A stretch of 39,627 bases of DNA, taken from Holophaga sp. GTDB lineage: Bacteria > Acidobacteriota > Holophagae > Holophagales > Holophagaceae. Below the pieces are notes generated by a model. The model was not told the DNA's origin, did no database searches, and saw only the letters and a list, made by a program, of their open reading frames with translations. The stretch is from positions 1-39,627 of the forward strand of contig JADKBC010000021.1 of assembly GCA_016715205.1 (NCBI GenBank), written 5' to 3'. Shown piece after piece: positions 15,524 to 23,888 of this stretch; position 1 is the first letter of the stretch; each line of letters begins with the position of its first letter. The position numbers were made by a program, and so were the translations under genes.

Positions 15524-15967
15524 TTAGTTATAGGCGGTCTTGATCTCCCAGGCCTCATCCAGCAGGGGCTTGGCAAGTTCGGTCATGTTCGCGTCTTGCC
15601 AGAAAGGCAATTGCTCGTGGCGATCCATGTATTTTTGCGGGATAGGATGAGTGCCGATGACCACCGGTAATCCGTATGCTGATTCGATGAAGGCCTTGAA
15701 TTGGCGAATGCTGGGGCAGGGTGGGTAACCCACCACAAAGCAGGTGGCCAAATGGATGACCTCGGCTCCGTTCTTTTTCATTTCCTCCGGTAGGTATTCC
15801 ACATTGCCCCCCGGGCAGCCGCCGCAGGTGGAGTAGCCCACGATTTCGACAGCCTCCTCGGGGGGGTAGATGGCGAAGGCGCCACGGCGTTCGCGCAGGG
15901 CGCGAAAACATTTTCCGCCGCCGCACCCTTGATACCGACCGCAGATGATGATGCCGATTTTGGTCAT
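15524..15967 (-). CDS. CGGC-domain protein
   Basis: A 147-residue protein with GAGGAGGG before the ATG. Four cysteine blocks are visible: IIICGRYQGCGGGKCF, YSTCGGCPGGNVEY, HLATCFVVGYPPCP. This is the CGGC domain, a small probably metal- or cluster-binding family found in anaerobes beside NifX-like, MinD and Mrp genes; its biochemical role is unknown. It lies 46 nt after the metallo-beta-lactamase-fold gene, so it probably belongs to the large minus-strand transcript. Confidence 0.85.
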   Translation of the reverse strand: MTKIGIIICGRYQGCGGGKCFRALRERRGAFAIYPPEEAVEIVGYSTCGGCPGGNVEYLPEEMKKNGAEVIHLATCFVVGYPPCPSIRQFKAFIESAYGLPVVIGTHPIPQKYMDRHEQLPFWQDANMTELAKPLLDEAWEIKTAYN

Positions 15968-16013
15968 GGATACCCTCCTCGCAGATTGATCAAAAGTTCG
16001 GTTTTTGCTCTAC

Positions 16014-16870
16014 CTATTGGGATTCATGGAGTGTGTTGAATTCTATCGACTCGCCTACAGTCAGGGTCTTTCCCAAATCACCGAAGGCTTCCTGAATGAA
16101 GGAAGTTGCTGGGAGGCCCGTGCAGTGGACAGGTGCAATGTGTTGGACACCTGCGTCGCGGATTGTCTGCAAAGTGAATTGGATACGGGAGTTTGGCGCG
16201 GCAGCGAGGTGAAGTCCCCCCACCACGGCCAGAGTGGAATCCTTTTTCGTGATGGCCCGAATGTGGTCCAGAGTATTGGCCACGCCCGCATGGGCGCAGC
16301 CCACCAGCACGACGAGACCCTGAGGAGTGGAGACCCAGATTGCTTGGTCATCCTCCAGGGGATCGGAATCAAAACCTTCCGGGTCGAGATAGAAGGGGCC
16401 GGAAACAGCTTCTTCGGAATGTCGCCGGGGAATGGGGCCGGTCAAGCCAATCCCTTTCCCAAGACGCATGGGCGCGGTGGACCAGTGCAGTTGATCCATA
16501 CGAGCTTGCAGCAGGGCATGAATCTCCTTGGGCATGCTAAGGGGGCGCGGAGGCTTGCCAGGCTGGAGACTGAATTTAGGGGTCATGGCCGGGGATGCAG
16601 GTAGACATGGGCTTTGGGAAGGGCACGCAGGAAAGCTCCAAGACCGCCCGTGTGGTCACGATGCCCATGGCTAAGGATGATGCGAGAGATACGCCGCCAG
16701 GGTGTGCCCAGGCGCTCAGCATTATGGAAAGCGGCTTCGCTTGCCCCTGCGTCGAAGAGAAGCACCTGGTCATTCACTTCCAGCAGAAAACTCAGGCCGT
16801 GCTCAGTCTCCAGATCGGAGCGGGTGGACTGGTCATCCACCAGGAGTGTGATGCGCAAATGAGTAGGCAT
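16014..16870 (-). CDS. Metallo-beta-lactamase-fold hydrolase (COG1237-like), one frameshift
   Basis: Two overlapping frames together make one protein of about 285 residues. The first (16870-16583) has LLVDDQST, LLFDAGAS and the metal motif SHGHRDH (residues 67-73). The second (16586-16014) has GLVVLVGCAHAGVANTL, VVGGLHL and HCTGLPA, completing the dinuclear metal site. The join is an ATGA overlap beside a run of four G (16591-16594); one more base there restores a continuous frame. Members of this family include enzymes annotated as dihydropterin-ribofuranosylaminobenzene-phosphate synthase-like, and usually sit near TrmO, Mrp and NifX-like genes. Substrate unknown. A real split into two coupled genes is less likely, since each half lacks part of the active site. 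Confidence 0.8.
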
Positions 16871-16874
16871 GGGC

Positions 16875-17399
16875 TCAGCCGCGAGCGGGGTTGATTATTT
16901 GATCCTCGGGATGAAGGGGAACTCCCATCTGGCGGCTTCCGATCCTGCGGGCTTCTTCGGGATCAAGTTGCTCGGTCCAACCACCCCAGGCGGCTTCAGG
17001 CCGATCCGCCTTGGGGTAGTACGGCTTGATGTCCAGCAGGGGGGTGCCATCCAGCATGTCGGCTCCCTCGAACACCACCGTCGTGCCATTGATCGCAACA
17101 AGCTGCACGAGGCTGAGTCCTAGGCTGTTGGGACGGTGGGGGTAGCGACAGGCGAAGACTCCTTTGACCTCGTCAAGCAGGAAAGGTTTCACCCGCAATG
17201 GCCCTGGCTCAGCGCAGTGAAGGTGGTAAATCAGGAAGGCATGGCTGAAAGCTTCCAAGCCTTCCAGCCCTTCCGCAAAGGCTGGGTCCAGATGTATCTC
17301 ACCCTGGATACCTTCCGCAAAGCATGGCTGGATAGGTGTTTGGTCGGGCGCTCGGTGGGGAGTGTGGATGAGCCCCAGAGGCTGGAGATTGAGGCTCAT
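16875..17399 (-). CDS. trmO: tRNA (adenine-37-N6)-methyltransferase TrmO/TsaA family
   Basis: A 174-residue protein with the family start LQPLGLIHTPHRAPDQTPIQP, the block EGLEGLEAFSHAFLIYHLH and the signature FACRYPHRPNSLGLS, all lacking or altered in the paralogue at 4823. TrmO methylates t6A37 in certain tRNAs with S-adenosylmethionine, though many TsaA-fold proteins in anaerobes sit in metal-cofactor clusters and may do something else. The start overlaps the Mrp stop (ATGA, 17396-17399), and the metallo-beta-lactamase-fold gene starts 4 nt later. Symbol given for family only. Confidence 0.8.
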   Translation of the reverse strand: MSLNLQPLGLIHTPHRAPDQTPIQPCFAEGIQGEIHLDPAFAEGLEGLEAFSHAFLIYHLHCAEPGPLRVKPFLLDEVKGVFACRYPHRPNSLGLSLVQLVAINGTTVVFEGADMLDGTPLLDIKPYYPKADRPEAAWGGWTEQLDPEEARRIGSRQMGVPLHPEDQIINPARG

Positions 17400-18673
17400 C
17401 GGACCGTTGCCTCGGAGGCTATCAGCAGGGCCTGGAGGATGGGCTGGAAGGCCTGGGCGGCGGCATCACGTCCCCCGGCGAAGAGCCTGGGGCGGCCAGC
17501 CTCACCGCCTTCACCGACTGCAGGATCTAAAGGAAGTGTTCCAAGAAAGGGCAGGCCCAGTTCCTGGGCCAAACGCCGACCGCCGCCCGACTGAAAAATG
17601 GGTGTGCAAGTGCCACAGGAAGGGCAGGCGAAGCCGCTCATGTTCTCCACAATGCCGAGCACGGGAATATGGGAGGTTCGGCAAAAGGTGATGGCCTTGC
17701 GGGCATCCAAGGTGGCGACTTCCTGGGGTGTAGTGACGATCACGGCGCCCTCCACCTTGCCCAGAGCCTGGTGGACAGAAAGATGCTCATCCCCAGTGCC
17801 AGGTGGGCAGTCCACGACCATCACATCAAGAGCATCCCACTGCACTCGGTTCACGAATTGGTCCACCACACTTGCCTTCATCGGGCCTCGCCAGATAGCC
17901 GCCTGGTCCGGTTCCAAGGCAAAGCCCATGGACATCACTTTGAGAGACCCAAGTTCCACGGGTAGCAAGGTTTTGCCTTCCGTCTGGAGTGTTTCGCATT
18001 CCAGGCCCAGGAGCTTGGGAACGCTGGGACCGTGAAGATCTGCATCCAGCAGGCCCGTGCTTAGGCCCTCCGCAGCAAAGCCCATGGCGAGATTAACGGC
18101 TACGGTGCTTTTCCCCACGCCCCCTTTGCCTGACATCACCAGGATGCGACGTTGGACTCGGCCTACGCCAGGGCCGGAAGCCCCGTCATGAATCGGCACA
18201 CGCTCGGGGCACTCTGATTCGCAATTGTCGCAGCAGTCCTCGCTGCACTCGCCACCGCCACAACCCTCGCCACAGCCTTGCTCATGGGCATCCTTGGCCT
18301 TGAGGGCCTTCTCGTATTCCCCCAGGGCCTTGGAAACGGTACTGAGTGCAAGGTCGGCGCAGTGGTGGGCTTCCTCGCCAGCTTCCCCTTCTGCGATGCC
18401 TAGGACCTCCAGCACGTCGATGGGGCGAATCGCGCGCATTTCGCCAAGGCTTTTCCCCTGGCTGAGATGGGCCGCCACGCTCCCGCTGGCGATGGAGGTT
18501 TCGCAGCCATCGCTGGTGAAAGAAGTGCGTACCACCCGAGCGTCCTCCAGGAGAACCCAAAACTCCATGGTGTCCCCACAGGAACCTTCGATGCGGGCAT
18601 GGGCATTAAAGGCCCGCATGGGACCGAAGTTGGCGGGGGTGAGGCGGGCACCGATGGGTTCAAGCCAGTTCAT
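17396..18673 (-). CDS. NifU-like scaffold fused to Mrp/NBP35 ATPase
   Basis: A 425-residue fusion starting at ATG 18673, chosen for the AGGAGAAG site upstream. Residues 1-120 resemble the IscU/NifU N-terminal scaffold, with three ligand cysteines at 32 (GSCGDTMEF), 57 (SDGCETSIASG) and 105 (HHCADLAL). Residues 134-155 form a Cys-rich linker with eight cysteines (CGEGCGGGECSEDCC...). Residues 178 onward are the Mrp/ApbC ATPase: deviant Walker A SGKGGVGKST (181-190), VDCPPGTGDEH, and the cluster-bridging CPSC (350-353). The protein should assemble and hand over Fe-S or related clusters in the cytoplasm. It lies between a DsrE-like gene and TrmO, and overlaps the latter. Confidence 0.88.
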   Translation of the reverse strand: MNWLEPIGARLTPANFGPMRAFNAHARIEGSCGDTMEFWVLLEDARVVRTSFTSDGCETSIASGSVAAHLSQGKSLGEMRAIRPIDVLEVLGIAEGEAGEEAHHCADLALSTVSKALGEYEKALKAKDAHEQGCGEGCGGGECSEDCCDNCESECPERVPIHDGASGPGVGRVQRRILVMSGKGGVGKSTVAVNLAMGFAAEGLSTGLLDADLHGPSVPKLLGLECETLQTEGKTLLPVELGSLKVMSMGFALEPDQAAIWRGPMKASVVDQFVNRVQWDALDVMVVDCPPGTGDEHLSVHQALGKVEGAVIVTTPQEVATLDARKAITFCRTSHIPVLGIVENMSGFACPSCGTCTPIFQSGGGRRLAQELGLPFLGTLPLDPAVGEGGEAGRPRLFAGGRDAAAQAFQPILQALLIASEATVR

Positions 18674-18755
18674 GGGGTCTTCTCCTGAGTGGTGAGTCTG
18701 CATTTCTGTATTTCCGTTGGCTCTTGGGGTGCTTCTTCGCACGCACTGGCCGGCT

Positions 18756-19076
18756 GTTGCTCTGGCCGCGCTCATCGTGGGCGTCAGGAAGTTGACTTGT
18801 CGGAGGCCACCTGTCGAGTGACAGGGGGAGATCGGGCCCGGCTGGGTCTCCCGGCTGGGGGCCCTGTACAGGTCCCAAGCCAGAAGGCCCCTTGGCTTCC
18901 ACGAAGGTGGTGACGGTGCTGGACGTTCCGCGTCCGGGGGATTTCCAGGCTTCGACCCCGGCGCTCATGAGGAAGAGCCGGACTTCATGCCCCTGCTTCA
19001 AGGCCGTGTTGGCGAAGCGCACACCGTTCCAGGCCTTTTCGGGTTCGTTCGTTTCCAGCAGGATGCCGATCTTCAT
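18756..19076 (-). CDS. DsrE-family protein, C-terminal half frameshifted
   Basis: The N-terminal 42 residues (KIGILLETNEPEKAWNGVRFANTAL, HEVRLFLMSAGVE) are clearly DsrE/DsrF-like, and a GGAG site precedes the ATG at 19076. After that, matches move between frames: FVEAKG in the starting frame, GAFWLGTC in a second, and a GPISP block in a third. At least two indels must separate these. DsrE-like proteins carry sulfur on a conserved cysteine; the GTC region holds it in intact relatives. The end coordinate is approximate. Between peroxiredoxin and the NifU-Mrp fusion, it may supply sulfur for cluster work. Either sequence errors or a decaying gene. Confidence 0.55.
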
Positions 19077-19098
19077 GGGTATGGCTCCAAAGAGGGAC

Positions 19099-19773
19099 TC
19101 AATCCTTCGGGCAGGGCTTTGTGCTGAAGAACCAGTCCAGGGCTTTCACGCTCGGATCCGCGACGCGGTCCTTGGCAACACCGCAGGAACCGGGTGGGGG
19201 CACGATCACGTCTTCGCCCGGCTGCCAGTTGGCGGGGGTGGCCACACCATGCTTCATGGAGAGCTGAAGGGCCATGAGGATCCGTTTGATCTCCTGCATG
19301 TTGCGGCCGTTACTCAACGGATAATAAAGAATGGTCTTGACCAGACCCTCGGGGTCAATGATGAAGACCGCACGCACTGCCTGGGTATTGCTGGCACCGG
19401 GCTGGAGCATGCCATAGGCCTTGGCCACTTCCATGGTGAGGTCGGCGATGAGGGGGAAGGTCACTTCCACTCCCTTCATTCCCTTGTATTCGATCTTCTC
19501 CTTGATGGTCCGCAGCCACGCGATGTGGGCGTAGATGCTATCGATGGAGAGCCCCACTAGCTCGCAGTTCAGAGCATGGAATTCCCCCTGCATGCTGGCA
19601 AAGGTCATGAATTCCGTGGTGCAGACTGGGGTGAAATCTGCAGGGTGAGAAAAGAGAACCACCCACTTTCCCTTATAGTCCTCGGGGAACTGGATGGGGC
19701 CTTGGGTGGTTTCCGCCTTGAAAGACGGTGCCTTGTCGCCGATGAGCGGCAGACGGATGGGCTGGTCGTTCAT
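19099..19773 (-). CDS. Peroxiredoxin (Prx6/1-Cys-type)
   Basis: A 224-residue peroxiredoxin with GGAGG before the ATG. The peroxidatic site is FSHPADFTPVCTTEF with Cys51, and the long C-terminal domain (LYYPLSNGRNMQEIKRIL...) is the Prx6 type. Extra cysteines at 197 (GSCGVAKDR) and 221 (KPCPKD) could resolve the sulfenic acid. It reduces hydrogen peroxide and organic peroxides and protects oxygen-sensitive proteins. It sits among Fe-S and sulfur genes of an anaerobe-type cluster. Confidence 0.95.
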   Translation of the reverse strand: MNDQPIRLPLIGDKAPSFKAETTQGPIQFPEDYKGKWVVLFSHPADFTPVCTTEFMTFASMQGEFHALNCELVGLSIDSIYAHIAWLRTIKEKIEYKGMKGVEVTFPLIADLTMEVAKAYGMLQPGASNTQAVRAVFIIDPEGLVKTILYYPLSNGRNMQEIKRILMALQLSMKHGVATPANWQPGEDVIVPPPGSCGVAKDRVADPSVKALDWFFSTKPCPKD

Positions 19774-19838
19774 GCTGTACCTCCATGAGGGTGGTTGAAA
19801 TTCCCGCAGGATGCGGGGATGGGTGTTGGTTCAGAATC

Positions 19839-21752
19839 TCATCGCCTTCTTTCGCGCATTTCGGTGAGCAGGGTTTCCAAGAAGGTTTCCAGGGGTTGCG
19901 CGCCCAGATTGCCGTCCCGGCGGTGGCGCACGGACACGGTGCCATCGGTCGCTTCGCGATCTCCGAGCACGAGCATGTAGGGGATCTGTTGAAGTTGGGC
20001 GTCCCGGATCTTGGCGTTGACCTTTTCATTGCGGAGATCCAGTTCCACTCGAATATCCAGGTCCAACGCCCGCTCCCGGATGGCCTGGGCATAGGCATTG
20101 GCGCGATCCGTGATGGGCAGTACGGCCACCTGCACCGGCGCGAGCCACACGGGAAAGGCACCGGCGCAGTGTTCGATGAGGATGCCCATGAAGCGCTCCA
20201 GGCTGCCGAGAATGGCGCGGTGGAGCATCACGGGCGTCCCCTCGGTGCCATCTGCCTTCACGTATTTCATGCCGAAGCGGGCGGGCATGGAGTAGTCCAC
20301 CTGCAGGGTGCCCAACTGCCAGGGGCGGCGCAGGGCATCCAGCACCTGGAACTCGATCTTGGGGCCGTAGAAGGCGCCCTCGCCGGGATTGATGTGGTAG
20401 GCCATGCCCGCTTCCTGCAAGGCTTCGGCGAGGGCGTTCTCAGCATCATCCCAGACAGTGTCGGAACCGAGGCGCTGTTCGGGGCGCGTGGAGAGGGCCA
20501 CCCGCACTTCGGTGAAACCGAAGGTGGCATAGACCTCCCGCAGGAAGGCAAAAAAGGCCGCCATTTCAGGTTTCATCTGTTCCGGTGTGCAGACGATGTG
20601 GCCATCGTCCTGGCAGAAGGTGCGCACCCGGGTCAGGCCCTGGGTCACGCCGCTGCGCTCATAGCGGTGGATGCGTCCAAAGTCTGCGTAGCGGATGGGC
20701 AGTTCGCGGTAGCTGGGCCGGGCCGTGTTGTAGATCAGGCAGTGGGTGGGGCAGTTCATGGGCTTGAGGGCGTATTCCCGCTCATCCACCTCGGTGAAGT
20801 ACATGTTGTCTTTGTATTTTTCGTAGTGGCCCGAGGTCTTCCACATGGCCACATCCAGGGCCTGAGGCGTGATGACTTCCTGGTAGCCCCGGCGGCGGTA
20901 GAGGCTGCGCAGATAGGCCAGCAGCTCGTTGTAGATCACGGCGCCCTTGGCGTGGAAGAAGGGCGAAGCCGGGGCCTCGGGATGGAAGGAAAAGAGCCCC
21001 AGTTCCTTGCCGAGCTTGCGGTGATCCCGGGCCCGGGCTTCCTCAAGGCGGGCAAGGTGTTCGTCCAGTTCCTTCTGGGTGGCGAAGGCTGTGCCATAGA
21101 TTCGGCAGAGCTGAACGTTTTTCTCATCACCTTTCCAATAAGCTGCCGCTGTGTGGAGCAGCTTGAAGGCCTTGAGCTTCCCCGTGCTGGGCACGTGGGG
21201 GCCCCGGCAGAGATCGAAGAAGTCGCCTTGACGGTACCCTGTGATCGTTTCTCCTTCGGGAAGTTCGGCGGCAAGCTCGGCCTTCAGGGGTTCGCCCAAA
21301 GCCTTGAAACGCTGGACTGTGCAGGGCTTGATCAGTTCCTCGCGGCACAAGGGAAGGTCAGCCTCCACCAGGCCCCGCATCTCCACTTCGATCGCCACGA
21401 GATCCTCCGGCGTGAAGAAAGGGTCCACCTGGAAGTCATAGTAGAAGCCGTCCTCGATCACAGGCCCGATGCCAACCTTGCCCTTGGGGAAGAGCCGCTT
21501 TACAGCCTGGGCCAGAAGGTGGGCCGTGGAGTGACGGAGGATATCAAGACCTTCGGGATCTTTGCCGGTGACAATGGCCACTTGTGCGCCATCGACCAAG
21601 GGCAGGGATAGGTCCTGGAGAGCACCATTGACTCGAATAGCTAGTGCGGCCTCCAGGAGGCGCGGGCCGATGCTGCGGGCCAGATCGAGGCCCGTTGCGC
21701 CCTCGGGCAGTTCACGGAGGGAGTGGTCAGGCAAATGAACGTGGATGGGCAT
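19839..21752 (-). CDS. thrS: Threonyl-tRNA synthetase
   Basis: A 637-residue class II synthetase starting MPIHVHLPDHSL at 21752. This start is chosen because it opens the TGS domain exactly; an in-frame ATG ten codons earlier has no ribosome-binding site. Domains: TGS (1-62), the editing/SAD region with RHSTAHLLAQAVKRLFP, catalytic core with MNCPTHCLIYN, RYADFGRIHRYERSG and GEGAFYGPKIEFQV, and the HGTP anticodon-binding domain from about 540 (VWLAPVQVAVLPITD). It charges tRNA-Thr. Normal length, no frame damage. No T-box leader is seen; it appears embedded in the long minus-strand gene run, 45 nt after the flavoprotein gene. Confidence 0.97.
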   Translation of the reverse strand: MPIHVHLPDHSLRELPEGATGLDLARSIGPRLLEAALAIRVNGALQDLSLPLVDGAQVAIVTGKDPEGLDILRHSTAHLLAQAVKRLFPKGKVGIGPVIEDGFYYDFQVDPFFTPEDLVAIEVEMRGLVEADLPLCREELIKPCTVQRFKALGEPLKAELAAELPEGETITGYRQGDFFDLCRGPHVPSTGKLKAFKLLHTAAAYWKGDEKNVQLCRIYGTAFATQKELDEHLARLEEARARDHRKLGKELGLFSFHPEAPASPFFHAKGAVIYNELLAYLRSLYRRRGYQEVITPQALDVAMWKTSGHYEKYKDNMYFTEVDEREYALKPMNCPTHCLIYNTARPSYRELPIRYADFGRIHRYERSGVTQGLTRVRTFCQDDGHIVCTPEQMKPEMAAFFAFLREVYATFGFTEVRVALSTRPEQRLGSDTVWDDAENALAEALQEAGMAYHINPGEGAFYGPKIEFQVLDALRRPWQLGTLQVDYSMPARFGMKYVKADGTEGTPVMLHRAILGSLERFMGILIEHCAGAFPVWLAPVQVAVLPITDRANAYAQAIRERALDLDIRVELDLRNEKVNAKIRDAQLQQIPYMLVLGDREATDGTVSVRHRRDGNLGAQPLETFLETLLTEMRERRR

Positions 21753-21797
21753 GGTCGGTAATCCCTGGTTCGACGGAATCATCGGGGAATCTTGCGT

Positions 21798-22124
21798 CTA
21801 TTCAATCTCTTCCGCGCCGCAGAAGCAGGCTTCCACCCGCAAGAGCACAGCGGCGTTCCTCGCAAACCGATCCGGAGTCCACGCCAGCATGGCCTGGAAG
21901 GCTTCGCCTTCCGTGTGGTATTCAAGGCGTCCCTTGATCTGGTAGGCCTTGTTTTCCGGACAGAGAAAGAGGAGAGAGCCCTTGGCGTTGCCCGTGAGGA
22001 TGTTTTGGCGCGTCTTGTAGAATTTGTTATCGGCGATGAGGATCGCATCGTCCCCGTAGAAGTTGACGCACTTGACATAGACGGCATTGGGTTCGCCCTC
22101 TTCGTTCGAGGTTGCGAAGACCAT
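21798..22124 (-). CDS. Pyridoxamine-phosphate-oxidase-fold flavoprotein
   Basis: A 108-residue split-barrel protein: MVFATSNEEGEPNAVYVKCVNFYGDDAILIADNKFYKTRQNIL, then GSLLFLCPENKAYQIKGRLEYHT and LLRVEACFCGAEEIE. Relatives in anaerobes bind FMN or similar cofactors and are often annotated PNPOx family. They usually begin about 15 residues earlier; the upstream frame encodes RIRQAWKDHEGP directly before this ATG but ends in a TGA with no start codon, while an ATG at 22173 is one frame off. An N-terminal indel near 22160 is therefore likely. GAGGG precedes the ATG used here. Confidence 0.75.
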   Translation of the reverse strand: MVFATSNEEGEPNAVYVKCVNFYGDDAILIADNKFYKTRQNILTGNAKGSLLFLCPENKAYQIKGRLEYHTEGEAFQAMLAWTPDRFARNAAVLLRVEACFCGAEEIE

Positions 22125-22213
22125 GGGACCCTCGTGGTCCTTCCATGCCTGGCGAATGCGAGATGCGCGTCATGGCCCCGGGGGTTGCGGAATGCCGTGT
22201 CATCGCGAGCGGC

Positions 22214-22948
22214 TCAGCCGTGGGCTGGCAGCAGCAGGATCAGGCCCGCGCCGGCCAAGACCAGGCCCGCCTGCCAGATGGCCTCCGGCTTCGTGGTTGT
22301 CTTGCGGTGTCGGGGCACCAGGTCCGCCAGAGCAAGATACAGGAAGAAGGCGGCGCCCGCAGCCAGGGCGTAAGGGGTCATGGGTTTCACGAAGGCGAGA
22401 CCGATGGCGGCCAGCAGGGCCCCAACCACGGTGAACAGGCTCGGGATGAGATTCCAGAGGAAGGCCACGGCATCCTCGCGCCCTTCCTTAAGGAGCACGA
22501 GACTCACCAGGGACTTGGGAACCTCATGGCCCACCAAGGCCAAGGTGCAGATCCACCCAGCGGAACTTCCGGCCTGGAAGGCGAGGGCGAGGACAATCCC
22601 GTCCACCAGCGCGTGAGAGGCATTCCCCAGGAAAATTCGCGTGGGCATATCTGCGTGTTCCGCGCAGTGGAACTCGTGGCAGTGGCGCAAGATCTGGAAG
22701 CGCTCCAACAGGAAGAGAAACAGGATGGCTGCGAGGACCGTACGCAACACCGAATGAACCTCGCCCTGAACGAGTGCATGGGGAAGCATGTGCAACAGCG
22801 CCATCCCCAGAATGGCCCCAACGGCAAAGCTAAGCACTCTCGGTGTCAGGCGCTTCAGGGTGTCTTCGGGAAGGTGGAAGACTTGGCTGGCCAGGAATAC
22901 GCTGCCAGGACCAACGAGAAGGCTTGCAATCAGGATTGTGGAAATCAT
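22214..22948 (-). CDS. ZIP-family divalent metal transporter
   Basis: A 244-residue membrane protein starting MISTILIASLLVGPG, with AAGGAG upstream. About seven to eight helices. The family features are visible: a His-containing loop (ILRHCHEFHCAEHADMP), helix IV SHALVDGIVLALAF and helix V GHEVPKSLVSLVLLKEG, which form the metal path. ZIP proteins import zinc, iron or other divalent ions. The start overlaps the bioB stop (22945-22948). In an operon of metal-cofactor proteins it may supply metal. Confidence 0.88.
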   Translation of the reverse strand: MISTILIASLLVGPGSVFLASQVFHLPEDTLKRLTPRVLSFAVGAILGMALLHMLPHALVQGEVHSVLRTVLAAILFLFLLERFQILRHCHEFHCAEHADMPTRIFLGNASHALVDGIVLALAFQAGSSAGWICTLALVGHEVPKSLVSLVLLKEGREDAVAFLWNLIPSLFTVVGALLAAIGLAFVKPMTPYALAAGAAFFLYLALADLVPRHRKTTTKPEAIWQAGLVLAGAGLILLLPAHG

Positions 22949-23886
22949 GCGGGGGCTCCTTCCATTCCCATGCCCAGTGTCATGAGCAGGGCTTGGTCCG
23001 CTTTGGCGTCGCAGCCCTGGGTGGTCAGGAGTTTGACTCCAGTAAATATGGAATTCGCGCCGCACAGGAAGGCCAGGGCCTGGGCTTCATCACTGAGACT
23101 GCTCCGTCCCGCTGCGAGGCGAATACGGCTGGAAGGGAACAGGATCCTGGCCGTGGCGATAACCCGAATCACGTCGATCACCGGCACGGGCGGCATGCCT
23201 TCCAGGGGCGTCCCCGGGATGGGCACCAGGATGTTGAGGGGAATAGCCTCAGGAGGCGGATCCAGCAGCGTCAGCTCATGGAGGAAATGAATGCGGTCCT
23301 CCCCGGTCTCGCCAAGGCCCAGGATGCCACCACAGCAGACCTGGAGTCCGGCTTCACGAACAGCGCGGATGGTGGCCAATCGCTCATCGAAGGTGTGCGT
23401 GCTTACGAGGCGGCCATACATCAGGCGGCTGGTGTCCAGGTTGTGGTTGTAGACCGTGCAACCGGCGTCCTTGAGACGCTTGGCCTGCTCGGCGTTAATG
23501 AGCCCGAGGCTTACGCAGGCCTCCAGTCCCAGGGCGCGAACTTCGCGGACGATGTCCAATACTGCGTCGAAGTCCGGTCCTTCCTCCAGGCTGCGCCCGG
23601 AGGTGGCCATGCAGTAGCGGGTGCTGCCCGCTTCCAGGGCGCTGCAAGCGCCCGCCAGCACGGACTCCCGGCCCTTGAGCGGATCGGGTTTCACCTCCGT
23701 GGTATGGTGGGCGCTCTGGGCACAATAGGCACAGTCCTCGGCGCACGCACCCGTTCTCAGGCTGTCCAAGGTGCAGTGCTGGAGGCGGGTTGGATCCCAC
23801 TTCTGGCGATGCACTGTCATGGCCTGGTAGACCAGCTCCGGGAGGGGCTGGTCATGAAGGGCGCGGATTGCGGCGAGGGCTTTCAT
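22945..23886 (-). CDS. bioB: Biotin synthase
   Basis: A 313-residue radical-SAM enzyme beginning MKALAAIRALHDQ at 23886; the longer open frame upstream is antisense-type noise over the neighbouring gene. The SAM cluster motif is CAEDCAYC (Cys48, 52, 55). Also seen are YNHNLDTSR, QVCCGGILGLGETGEDRI and the arginine-containing IRLAAGRSSL block for the 2Fe-2S sacrificial cluster. It inserts sulfur into dethiobiotin. It begins 2 nt after the gamma-lyase-type gene and overlaps the ZIP gene. No other biotin genes are nearby, so the pairing with metal/sulfur genes is unusual. Confidence 0.93.
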   Translation of the reverse strand: MKALAAIRALHDQPLPELVYQAMTVHRQKWDPTRLQHCTLDSLRTGACAEDCAYCAQSAHHTTEVKPDPLKGRESVLAGACSALEAGSTRYCMATSGRSLEEGPDFDAVLDIVREVRALGLEACVSLGLINAEQAKRLKDAGCTVYNHNLDTSRLMYGRLVSTHTFDERLATIRAVREAGLQVCCGGILGLGETGEDRIHFLHELTLLDPPPEAIPLNILVPIPGTPLEGMPPVPVIDVIRVIATARILFPSSRIRLAAGRSSLSDEAQALAFLCGANSIFTGVKLLTTQGCDAKADQALLMTLGMGMEGAPA

Positions 23887-23888
23887 GG

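Noticed and set aside
19785..21611. 608-residue plus-strand open frame opposite thrS
   Set aside because: It mirrors the high-GC threonyl-tRNA synthetase gene and has no family resemblance; the minus-strand product is unmistakable.
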